Assembly (NCBI GenBank): GCA_020635955.1
Contig: JACJYW010000005.1
Coordinates: 1-64,000 of the forward strand
Direction: 5' to 3'
From: Crocinitomicaceae bacterium
Lineage (GTDB): Bacteria > Bacteroidota > Bacteroidia > Flavobacteriales_D > Crocinitomicaceae
Length of the DNA stretch: 64,000 nucleotides
The position numbers and the translations under genes are program-made. Shown here in pieces: positions 51,745-61,400 of this stretch. The stretch's first letter is position 1, and each line of letters begins with the position of its first letter. Under the pieces are notes generated by a model. That model searched no databases, was not told the origin of the DNA, and saw only the letters and a program-made list of their open reading frames with translations.

Positions 51745-54558
51745 TTATTTTTCTAATTCATATCCAGTCTCTATCCCTTTATCTACGGCTGGCAGACCAT
51801 TTTTCATCCATGAAGGCATAGGAGCCCCCTTTAAATAATGATCAAAAAATTGACGCATTCTTATGCTGAGATCCCTTTTATTTGGGAGCTTCCGAAGATT
51901 ATGTTCGTCATCATTATAGTTCAATAACCAAACATCTTTGTCGAGTCTTCTTAATCCCATATACATTTCAATTCCCTGATACCAAGGAACTGCCCCGTCA
52001 TTATCATTATGCATAATGAGCAATGGAGTTTCTACTTTAGGTAATCCAAATATTGGAGAATTCTCTATGTATAGATCAGGACGTTCCCAAATGGTGGCCC
52101 CAATTCTACTTTGATAACGTTCATACTGAAACATTCTCGATAATCCACTTCCCCAACGAATACCTCCATAAGCTGAGAACATATTACTTACCGGAGCTCC
52201 GGCCATTGCTGCCCTATATTTGGTTGTCATAGTTACCAGTTGAGCGGTTTGATAACCTCCCCAGCTTTGACCTTGTAAACCTAATTTGGTGGAATCTATC
52301 CAGGAATATTTGTCTACCAAATAGTGCGTCCCACTGACAATGCAATTGTAAGCTCCTTTAGCCGGATGCCCTGGTTCATATCTAACATCCGGTATAAAAA
52401 TGATGTATCCATTACTGACGTATTCAGTTGGGTAAACAATGGATGCAGTTGGTCTTGGAGAGTAGTAACGGTGAATGTTGTCCTGGTAAAGTTCATAGAA
52501 ATAAACGATCATAGGATATTTCTTGTTTGGGTCAAAATCTTCAGGCTTATAAAGAAGCCCTCTGAGTGATGTGCTATCATAAGCCCTCCATTCTACAAAT
52601 TCTACAGTTCCCCAATTGTATTCTGATTGCTGTGGATTAGTGGAGGAGATGATCTTCGTGTCTTTTAAAGACAGATCTGAAATTTCGATCTCAGGATAGG
52701 TTTGGAAATTGGATCTTCTGAAAAATACGGCATCACTTTCTTTCGCTTTTTGAAAGTCAACAAACATATGATTAGAACCTATCAATTGGGTCAGTTCTCC
52801 TTTTCCATCAACCAGGGTGATCTTGTAAATGGCTTCATCTTTCGTTTTGTCATCAATTCCTCTTATTAAACAATTTTCAAGAGAAATGTATGTGCTATCA
52901 TGCTCCAATCGCATTAAGTGATATTTGATCTCTTTATTACGCCCGTCTTTATTGGTTAGACAAATTGATTTAGAAGTGTTGTAGGGATGAAGTAGCCAAA
53001 CATCATAATAATCTCTTACCACGGCGTATTCATCTTCTCCAATTTTAATCCATCCGCTATTGGTTTCGGCTTCCGGAATAAATGGCATTCCATTATTATC
53101 TCTTGCAAATTCAACATCAAGATGACCGGATATATTCTTTTCTTCTAAACTGATCATGTCCTTGCTCATCCAGGTTGAATCTTCACCCTGGTACCAAACA
53201 AAGTATTTACCTGATGGAGATATTTGAACAGCATGGCCGAGTTCTTTCTTAATCAATGCTCTTTTGCCTGATTTCAAATCAACCCAGTAATAGTCTGATC
53301 TCCATGGATACTCCCAGGTTCTGGCCCTGTCATATGATCTGGAATCCATGCCTAGAGCGAATGCTGCATTTCCGTGATCGATTAGCTGTACTGACTCTAA
53401 TTCGGGTCTTTCCAGTTGTATAAATTTTTGATCGGAAATGAAATAAACACCCATGTATGATTTGAACTTATCTTGTTTTGCTGTCAATAACTGCTCTGGT
53501 TGTAATTCCAGGTCTTGGCTAGACCAAATGTCTACGTGTGCTTTTTCAACGTCTAAAAGAGTGTCTTTTGGCTCTGGATATTGAATTTTTGTGGTGCCAA
53601 AAAATATCCTTGAGCCATCCTTTGAAAATCGGGCAGATGCTTTTGAAGAAGGGGTAAATTTTAATGGCATTCCTTTGGTGGTTGAATCAACAACTGTTTT
53701 ACCATTAGCTTGTCCATCTTTCCAGTACGATAATTCAAAATTTTTGATTTTATTGGTGTCTTTGCTCGTAAAGAATAATAACTGCTCACCACCATGATCA
53801 AAAGTGATTCGCTCAATGCTTAGAGCTTTTTCGTACAAGGTGGTAATGCTAAAATCAGAGGTTCTAATTACGTGAATGCTCAATGAATCTGATTCATTCT
53901 TTTCACTCGTGGTATATGCTAACATTGTACCGGTTCTATTAAAGGTATAATCTTTAACTCGGTGAATGTTTTTGGTAGAATTGGTGATAGGATTGTATAA
54001 AACCAGCGTGTGTCCTGTTGTCTCGGGTTGATCAGCAATTCCTTTTTTCTTTTTCTTTTTCTTCTTTTTAGGTTGAGGTCTAAGATCTTTTGTTGAAAGA
54101 TAGGCCATCCAGTCTCCTTCAGCAGATATCTTAAATGATTCAACTTCTGGCAATAAAACAAGACTATCTTTTTCAATAAATAGTAATCCCAATGTGTCTT
54201 TTGGATATTTCTCCTTCTTTACATTATCCAGTTTTAACTGATGAATGGAATCAAATTGTGGGGGTAAAATAAAAGCGCAATAAGCCTCACCAAAATGAAT
54301 ACCTAAAGCTTTTCCTCTTTGAATAGTTCTGTTGATCGAACCATTTTTTGCGTAAACGTGTAGTTCACTATCTCCCTCCAGGTGGTTTGCTTCCCATCCA
54401 ATGATGTTACCTTTTGAAGACTGTTGAATAGACTCGATTGTTTTCCATTCATCATAAGTGTCTGCAGAAATTTGTTTTTTCTGAGAATAAACAGGTAAAG
54501 AAATTAATAAAGAATACGATAGTATTCCAAAAGAGCTTAATAGTTTGTTTAACTGCAT
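51745..54558 (-). CDS. Exported prolyl oligopeptidase family (S9) serine peptidase
   Basis: A 937-residue protein with a signal peptide (about 1-25), a seven-bladed-propeller-like region (about 60-640) and a C-terminal alpha/beta-hydrolase domain (about 660-900). The catalytic triad is visible: Ser about 765 in GLQGQSWGGYQ, Asp about 854 in MHNDNDGAVPW, and His about 886 in NDDEHNLRKLPNKRD. It would cleave peptides, probably after Pro or Ala, in the periplasm or on the surface. Near residue 165 the sequence contains nine Lys in a row (PKKKKKKKKKG), an unusual slip-prone insertion in a surface loop of the propeller. Gene-level neighbours give no clue to a specific substrate. Confidence 0.92.
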   Translation of the reverse strand: MQLNKLLSSFGILSYSLLISLPVYSQKKQISADTYDEWKTIESIQQSSKGNIIGWEANHLEGDSELHVYAKNGSINRTIQRGKALGIHFGEAYCAFILPPQFDSIHQLKLDNVKKEKYPKDTLGLLFIEKDSLVLLPEVESFKISAEGDWMAYLSTKDLRPQPKKKKKKKKKGIADQPETTGHTLVLYNPITNSTKNIHRVKDYTFNRTGTMLAYTTSEKNESDSLSIHVIRTSDFSITTLYEKALSIERITFDHGGEQLLFFTSKDTNKIKNFELSYWKDGQANGKTVVDSTTKGMPLKFTPSSKASARFSKDGSRIFFGTTKIQYPEPKDTLLDVEKAHVDIWSSQDLELQPEQLLTAKQDKFKSYMGVYFISDQKFIQLERPELESVQLIDHGNAAFALGMDSRSYDRARTWEYPWRSDYYWVDLKSGKRALIKKELGHAVQISPSGKYFVWYQGEDSTWMSKDMISLEEKNISGHLDVEFARDNNGMPFIPEAETNSGWIKIGEDEYAVVRDYYDVWLLHPYNTSKSICLTNKDGRNKEIKYHLMRLEHDSTYISLENCLIRGIDDKTKDEAIYKITLVDGKGELTQLIGSNHMFVDFQKAKESDAVFFRRSNFQTYPEIEISDLSLKDTKIISSTNPQQSEYNWGTVEFVEWRAYDSTSLRGLLYKPEDFDPNKKYPMIVYFYELYQDNIHRYYSPRPTASIVYPTEYVSNGYIIFIPDVRYEPGHPAKGAYNCIVSGTHYLVDKYSWIDSTKLGLQGQSWGGYQTAQLVTMTTKYRAAMAGAPVSNMFSAYGGIRWGSGLSRMFQYERYQSRIGATIWERPDLYIENSPIFGLPKVETPLLIMHNDNDGAVPWYQGIEMYMGLRRLDKDVWLLNYNDDEHNLRKLPNKRDLSIRMRQFFDHYLKGAPMPSWMKNGLPAVDKGIETGYELEK

Positions 54559-54634
54559 AATAGCAAATATACGTAAGGGATAAGTTTTGTTTATCCCTTT
54601 TCGGCTAAAACATGAACAGTTAATAGGGGATAAA

Positions 54635-54982
54635 CTATTCCATTAGAATGATCTGGATCTTATTGTCAATGTGATTTTTAAACCCAAGGTCATAGATCAT
54701 GGTGTATTTTTCACCTACGGGACTGTTATGAATATGTGTGAAGTACTTCTTGTTATAGCCATAAGCCTCAGCGACATCCATGGATATTGGCGAGCTTCTG
54801 TAGACATCATATAGTTTGTGCAATGTGATCCAGTTTTTGTGAAGGATCTTGTTGATCTCAACTACCGTAGATTCCTTTTCTCGATTTCGGTAATTATGAA
54901 ACTTATTCTTACAGGAAATAGAACAAAATTTACGGTTAGATCTTCCGTCAAATTCTTTTTTACATTCTATACAAGTGCTCAT
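54635..54982 (-). CDS. Small zinc-ribbon protein
   Basis: A 115-residue protein. The N-terminus has a Cys4 zinc-ribbon (C4-x2-C7 ... C20-x3-C24, in CIECKKEFDGRSNRKFCSISC), followed by a basic helix (KFHNYRNREKE) and a C-terminal alpha/beta part. Such small zinc fingers are common in Bacteroidota genomes and may bind nucleic acid, but no specific function is known. It lies between the S9 peptidase and the TonB-dependent receptor, all on the minus strand. Confidence 0.7.
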   Translation of the reverse strand: MSTCIECKKEFDGRSNRKFCSISCKNKFHNYRNREKESTVVEINKILHKNWITLHKLYDVYRSSPISMDVAEAYGYNKKYFTHIHNSPVGEKYTMIYDLGFKNHIDNKIQIILME

Positions 54983-55036
54983 TTATTAGGGTTTAAAAAC
55001 TGTTTTTTAAACGTATTTAAAAGAGCAAAGGTTACA

Positions 55037-57490
55037 TTAATTTTCCGGAGGATCCTTTTTTCCACCCACTTTAAATTCTATCTTATAGTAGAATAATGGT
55101 AAAAATCCTAATTGATACCGTTCAGTATAAGAGGGTTTAGAAGGATCATCACTTGGAGTATAGGTCAAACCAAGAATATTTTTTTGGAAGGTAGTATTGA
55201 CGAGATCTAATCCAAATTCATGCGTGATCTTTTTTGTGTTTAGGGTGTAATTAACCTTTAGATCTAATCTGAAATAGTTGTTGAATCTTCTTGTGTTATA
55301 ACCAGAGTCTAACCATACAATTTCCTTCAAAGAATCAGTCATGATCTCATTGACGTAACCATATCTCTTTCCACCCGCATAAGTCACCTTCATTCCAAGT
55401 GCTATGGCATGTTTGTCATTTTCCCCGAATTTGAATTCTTTACCGGCCAAAGCATTAGCTATGTAATTACCATTGAAATCAGTATTTCGCTCAATGCCAT
55501 CACTACCAATGTATTTTGAGTCATAGAGAGATAGAGTTGTCATGAAGAAAAAGTCATTATCAAAGAACTTTTGTAAAGTAAATTCAATTCCATAGTTAAC
55601 TCCGGTCCCAGTATTTTGTAAGCTGTCAGGGAAGAAACGAGCAAAACCGCTACCTTGATTTAAAATGGAGAATGATGACGGAGCAACAGTTACTGGAACT
55701 TCGTATAAATACTGATAATAAGCTTCAGTTTTGAATTTCATGGATTTGCTGAAAGCCGTTGAATAACTGATTACAGAATGGATACTTCTTGTAAAGCCCA
55801 TATTCATGTTATGATAAACTTTGTTACTCCCCAATAGCTGATGATAAGTATATATATACAATGGCTGATGTTGAGAGTGCATACCAGCACCAATGGCCAG
55901 GGTATTTTTTTCGTTCACATCTATTTTAAGACCTAATCTTGGTTCTACGGCCGATATGGAATTACTCAAGGTAAAATATTGGCTGTGAAGTCCTGCGTTT
56001 AACGTAAGACGACTATTGATCTTATATTTCCATTGAATGAATGCTTGAAGCAAAAAGTTAGGTTCTGTGGACTTGTAGTCCCAACGTTTATAAAAAGCTG
56101 AGGTAGAATCTGAGATGTCATATCGTATAGAATCTTCCATATTCATTAAGTACATGTCGGCATTTAAACCATATTTAATAACATGTTTGCTGTTGAGTTT
56201 GTGGTTCATACTTGCATATGCGGACGAAGTATTGATCATGTAACGGTAGCCCATCATATCGAAAGGTGGCGCATCATAAACCCAGGTATTGCTGGTAGAG
56301 TCTAAATGCCTTAATATGTATAAATGCCTGGTTGTTTGTTGTTGCCATGAATGGGCAAAAGACATTTTGAAATAGGTGTTTTTATTAATTGGTTTTTTAT
56401 AAGTGACGCCACCTATAGCCATGTCAGTTCCAAAAAGTTGGTCTCTGTCTTGTTCACCAAAAGCGTCTTGTGAAGGCTCTGTTTGGTCTGAGATCAAAAT
56501 ATCAATGCTGGAAGTTCCGGCAACCCCCCATATAGATAAGTTTCCACCTTTTTTGAAAGGAAAGTTGAATTTGAAAGCGCCATCTCCATAAAGAGGAACC
56601 GCGTCAGTGCCGTATTTTAAACCTATTTGATCAAATAATTTAAGGGTAGAATAACGGCCCATTACTAAATAACTTGCACCACTTTTTTTCGATAATGGTC
56701 CTTCAAAGAGCGCTTCAGTTCCAAGAAATCCAAATTGACCTGAAAATTCATGTAGATTATTGTTCCCACTTCGTATTCTCAAGTCAAATATACCAGCTGT
56801 ACTGTTTCCATACTCAGCCGGAAATGCACTCATAAAGAAGTCTGAGTTATCCAGGAATTTATTGTTCAAAATTGATACTGGTCCTCCAGTTGAGCCGGAA
56901 ATGGCAAAGTGATTTGGATTTGGAATACTAACCCCCTCAATACGATATATAATACCCAAAGGAGAGTTTCCTCTGATTACAAGATCGTTTCTAGAATCAT
57001 CAGTTCCCTGAGCTCCTGCATAATTTGACATCATTCTGGCAGGATCTCCTCTACTACCTGCATATCTATTGGTTTCTTCTACTGAAAAGCTTGTTGCACT
57101 GACGGTGGCCATTTCGTTTATAACCTCACCTTTTTTTCTTCCGGTTACTACTACCTCTTCACCTATAATGGAGGATTCTTCAAGGTAAATGTTGATTATA
57201 GTTTCTTTTCCGGAATTTACAATAACCGTAGTTGTTTTTGTATTATAGCCGATAGAACTAATTTCAAGCGTGTGTTTACCGATTGGCACGTTTGAAATTG
57301 TAAAATTACCTTTATCATCACAAATTCCTCCTAATACAGGGTCCACGTCAGTCACTTTGACTTTCGTTCCAACTAAAGGAAATTTAGATTCACTGTCTAC
57401 AACGGTTCCACGAATATTCTGCTTAATTTCCTGAGCATAGGAAAAAAGGCTTAATCCTAGTAATAGACAAAGAAGAGAGTAGATCTTCAT
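55037..57490 (-). CDS. TonB-dependent receptor with N-terminal carboxypeptidase-regulatory domain
   Basis: An 817-residue outer-membrane receptor: signal peptide (about 1-20), a carboxypeptidase-regulatory-like domain (about 23-105: IRGTVVDSESKFPLVGTKV ... GKHTLEISSIGY), a plug domain (about 115-240, with EVVVTGRK and NPNHFAISGSTGGPVSIL), and a 22-strand barrel to the end (last strand LPLFYYKIEFKVGG). Substrate unknown; no SusD homologue is nearby, so it is probably not a polysaccharide-utilisation pair. It starts 34 bp after the PorP/SprF gene and may share the transcript of the giant adhesin. Confidence 0.92.
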   Translation of the reverse strand: MKIYSLLCLLLGLSLFSYAQEIKQNIRGTVVDSESKFPLVGTKVKVTDVDPVLGGICDDKGNFTISNVPIGKHTLEISSIGYNTKTTTVIVNSGKETIINIYLEESSIIGEEVVVTGRKKGEVINEMATVSATSFSVEETNRYAGSRGDPARMMSNYAGAQGTDDSRNDLVIRGNSPLGIIYRIEGVSIPNPNHFAISGSTGGPVSILNNKFLDNSDFFMSAFPAEYGNSTAGIFDLRIRSGNNNLHEFSGQFGFLGTEALFEGPLSKKSGASYLVMGRYSTLKLFDQIGLKYGTDAVPLYGDGAFKFNFPFKKGGNLSIWGVAGTSSIDILISDQTEPSQDAFGEQDRDQLFGTDMAIGGVTYKKPINKNTYFKMSFAHSWQQQTTRHLYILRHLDSTSNTWVYDAPPFDMMGYRYMINTSSAYASMNHKLNSKHVIKYGLNADMYLMNMEDSIRYDISDSTSAFYKRWDYKSTEPNFLLQAFIQWKYKINSRLTLNAGLHSQYFTLSNSISAVEPRLGLKIDVNEKNTLAIGAGMHSQHQPLYIYTYHQLLGSNKVYHNMNMGFTRSIHSVISYSTAFSKSMKFKTEAYYQYLYEVPVTVAPSSFSILNQGSGFARFFPDSLQNTGTGVNYGIEFTLQKFFDNDFFFMTTLSLYDSKYIGSDGIERNTDFNGNYIANALAGKEFKFGENDKHAIALGMKVTYAGGKRYGYVNEIMTDSLKEIVWLDSGYNTRRFNNYFRLDLKVNYTLNTKKITHEFGLDLVNTTFQKNILGLTYTPSDDPSKPSYTERYQLGFLPLFYYKIEFKVGGKKDPPEN

Positions 57491-57524
57491 GCCGAATGGG
57501 TTTGGTCGGGATGAAGATAAGAAA

Positions 57525-58448
57525 TTATTCTAATGACGGCTTATCAATTGGTTGAGGATCAGTTTTACCAAACTTAACTCCTAGCATTATTTCATGCGTG
57601 CCTCTCGTATAGCTTTTTAATTTGGTTAAGGTTATGTCGTAAGCATATCCAATAGTTACCATATCACGGTATTTGTAGCCCACCCAAGTGGTAAGCGCAT
57701 CTTGTGTACGCATTCCAAATCCTAACCAAACTGTTTCTTTGTAGATACCGCGAACTCCTAGATCAAACTTTACCGGTGCAGGTAGGCCCATTTTTAACAA
57801 CATTGTTGGTTCAATGCCCCAATCTTCTCCAATTCTGAATTTATATCCTCCAGTAAAATAGAAATGATCTTCCATGTAGCTTTCAGAGTTAGTCTGAGTA
57901 GCTAAGAAAGATAGCTTGTTGTGGAACAATTGACCGAGAGAAGCACCAAAGTACCAGTCAGGATGATATAACCAAATTCCAAACTTGGCATCTGGATCGA
58001 AAGATTTTAAAAGGCCATTTGAAAAATAGAAATCATCCGGGTGATAGGTAGTGATCTTATCGGCATCCAATAACCATTCATTAAATCCACCTGATAAGCC
58101 AAATGACATTTTCATGTTTTCTGTAAGCCTAATATGATAGGTAAATGATGCTTGAAAACCAATTCTACGAGTTGGGCCTACAATATCCGTATAAACATAT
58201 CCACCAAGCCCAATGTTCTCATTTTTTAAAGGACCATGAGCTGATAACGTAAATGTTCTAGGTGCATCTACAATACCACCTACCCATTGATATCTGTTCA
58301 TAGATGTTCCTTCCCAGTATTTATTAACCCCAGCATATGCTGGATTAAATGCGTACTGATTGAACATATACTGAGTGTATTGCGGTAATTGTTGTGCTTT
58401 TACAACAAACGCAAACAAAATGATCGGTATTAATACTAATTTCTTCAT
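57525..58448 (-). CDS. PorP/SprF family type IX secretion outer-membrane protein (partner of SprB-like adhesin)
   Basis: A 307-residue protein; the ATG at 58448 starts a clean signal peptide (MKKLVLIPIILFAFVVKAQ). A GTG further upstream would overlap the adhesin gene. The family start QQLPQYTQYMFNQYAFNPAYAG and the following barrel strands (YQWVGGIVDAPRTFTLSAHGPL, WYFGASLGQLFHNK, the GYKFRIGEDWGIEPTMLLKMGL region, GTHEIMLGVKFGK) define PorP/SprF. It lies 11 bp after the stop of the giant SprB-repeat protein, as sprF follows sprB in gliding Flavobacterium, and is expected to aid surface localisation of that adhesin. Confidence 0.93.
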   Translation of the reverse strand: MKKLVLIPIILFAFVVKAQQLPQYTQYMFNQYAFNPAYAGVNKYWEGTSMNRYQWVGGIVDAPRTFTLSAHGPLKNENIGLGGYVYTDIVGPTRRIGFQASFTYHIRLTENMKMSFGLSGGFNEWLLDADKITTYHPDDFYFSNGLLKSFDPDAKFGIWLYHPDWYFGASLGQLFHNKLSFLATQTNSESYMEDHFYFTGGYKFRIGEDWGIEPTMLLKMGLPAPVKFDLGVRGIYKETVWLGFGMRTQDALTTWVGYKYRDMVTIGYAYDITLTKLKSYTRGTHEIMLGVKFGKTDPQPIDKPSLE

Positions 58449-58459
58449 CTCTTTACGTT

Positions 58460-61400
58460 TTACCACATGATTGTTATTGGTCCGGTAAATGGTTCAGGGA
58501 AATCCGGATGGTCTACTACAATTGTGTAGTAGTATGTGCCAGCCGGCAGTCGTTTACCATTTTTAGTGGTTCCACCCCAGTCGTCCTGATATCCTTCATC
58601 TGTAGCAAATAGAGGCTCACCCCATCTGTTGTAAACGTGAATCTCAATATCTACGCCAGGATACAGATCTATAAAGTCAAGTATCCATGTGTCATTTTTA
58701 CCATCTCCATCTGGTGAAATACCATTAGGTATGATAATATCTGGTCTTAGTTCTAGATACATTGAATCAATAGCAGTACAGCCATTAGTGTCTGTAGCGG
58801 TTACAAAATAGTAACCTGAGGCCTGCGGTTTCACAATGGAAGGATTGGCAGCAGTTGAATCATCCAGATACGTAGATGGTATCCAGGCATAAGTATGGTA
58901 GGTTGCGTCATTCGAAGTTGGACTACCACCTATAATCTCTGTTTGATTTGAGAACATTTCAACATCTGGTCCAGCATCAACAACAATTTGAGCTGCTGTA
59001 AAAACTGCGACCGTATCCTGGTGTGAACAGCCATTGTAAGTTACATCTAAAATGTAATATTCAACGCCTGCTGCATTAGAAACGGGAACAAAGCTGGTGT
59101 CACTTAGCACAGTGTTGGTTGTATCATACCAGGTGTATACTACTCCTGCAGGACCAACATTTGCAGATCCCAATAGAACCGTTCCCTGACCATTACATAA
59201 TACGGTGTCAAGTCCGGCGTTAGCCAATACAATAAGCAACGTATCGACAACAACAGTGTCCATAAATGTACAACCATTAGTGTCTGTAACTGTTAAATAA
59301 TAGCTCATAGGAAGCAGACCGGTAGGATCTTCTGTTGTTGAAGTATCGGTTAATGTTTGAGAAACCCATTGATATGTATAACCTGGTGTTCCTCCACTTG
59401 CTGTGATATATATCTCACCATCTGCAGAATTTAAGCAGGTTGCTGCTATGGTGCTGTCAACTAAAGCTGATACCGAAGTAGGCTCGATAACAGTTCCTGA
59501 TTGATTTGCACCACATCCATTGGTGTCTGTGATGATTAAGTTGTATGATCCATCACATAGGCTATCTGCGGTAATGGTTGTTTGAGCATCCGGATCATCC
59601 CACAAATAAGTAAATGGTATTGTTCCTCCAAAAGGATTTGCAATGAGCTGACCATCACATAGTCCATTACAAGTAGGATTTATAGCGAAAAGTGGATTTA
59701 ACAATATAGTATCTGGTTCTGTAATTGTTGTAATTGCGAATGAAATACATCCAGATGCATCTGTTACCTCAAGCATATAGTCACCCGCACAAAGACCAGT
59801 GATTAGAGGAGTAGTGATTCCTAAAGCATTGGCTGATCCATCATACCAATTGTATGTATAAACAGGAGTGCCACCAGTTACTGAAAGTGTGTCTGATTGC
59901 CCATCACAAAGGCTATGACAAGAAACATCAGATGTTGTTAGTTGTGCTACTGGTGCGTCTGAGTTATTTAAGCCATAAATAAAGTCCATTGTACATCCTG
60001 TGGCATCTGTTACAGTTAAAGTGTAAACACCTGCTGCTAAATTGGAGATCAAAGGTGTTATGGCGGCAGTGTTCCATAGATATGTGTGAGGAAGCACACC
60101 ACCTGAAGTTGATACATTAATAATTCCATCATTATTACCACACGCAGGATTTGTAATAGTTGCTACTGCATCTATGGCATTTGGGTCTGTCATTTCAACT
60201 TCCATTGAATATGTACAACCAATAGCATCTGTAATTTCGACGAAATAGGAGTTTGCACATAGATTATTCAGGTTACTAACCGTAGATCCGTCATGAAGCC
60301 ATTCATATGTATAAGGTGCTGTTCCGCCAACTCCTGTAACCGTAACCGATCCGTCACATGATCCAGCACAAGTAATGGCGTTGATTAATTGATCTCCAGT
60401 TAATCCTCCATTGTTTGGAACATCAACTTGTTCAATGGCAACACATCCATTCTGATCGGTCACCTGTGCTTCATACATTGAAGCGCACAAGCCAGTTAAA
60501 GATGTACCCGACATTCCGTTATTCCATAGTGCGGTTAGAGCGCCTGTTCCTCCTGAAACAACAACATCAATTCCACCATTGCACAATCCGCAGTCAGACG
60601 CCGTTGATGAAGATGTAACGGTAATTTCAGTTGGTTCAACCAAAGTAGTGTCATAGAAATTAATACAGCCCACATTATCTGTAATTTGAACTGTCCAAAC
60701 TCCTGCGGATAGACCTGTAGGATCTTCAGCAATTAATCCACCCGGATTCCATGAGTAAGAGAATGGAGGGCTAGCTCCTGAGGCAGTTATTGCCAGACTA
60801 CCATCTGTTGAACCAAAGCAACTTGGATGAACCACAGCATCCCAGGTAAGTGAAATGGCGTTAAGGTTACTTACATTCGCTGTAAACGTCTCAGTACAAC
60901 CACTTGCATCAGTTACATCTACGTAAAATGTTCCAGCCCCAATATTAAGCAATGTGCTATTTGTTTCACCCGCTAAAGGAGCCATAAGATTATCGTACCA
61001 TTGATATGTGAATGGAGGGTTACCACCATTTGCGAAAACATTGGCAGAACCATCATTTACACCGCAGGTTGCGTCATTCGTGAAAACATTACCTGTGATT
61101 TGTGGAAACTCATTGATTACAACAGGTTGTTGTCCTATTGTACAACCATTGGCATCTGTTACTTCAATTGTATAATTTCCAGCACACAAGTTTGATACGG
61201 AAGAATTTAATCCACCAACAACTGGTGTTCCTGATATATCAAGCCATTCGTATGTATAAACTGGAGTTCCGCCTGCCATAATTATATCGGCGTCTCCATC
61301 ACATACTCCAAAACAGCTAGCGTCATTTGAATTAAGTGTAAAAGTTAATTCGGCCGGTTCAATTACAGAAATTACGTTGGTCTGGAAATTACATCCGTTA

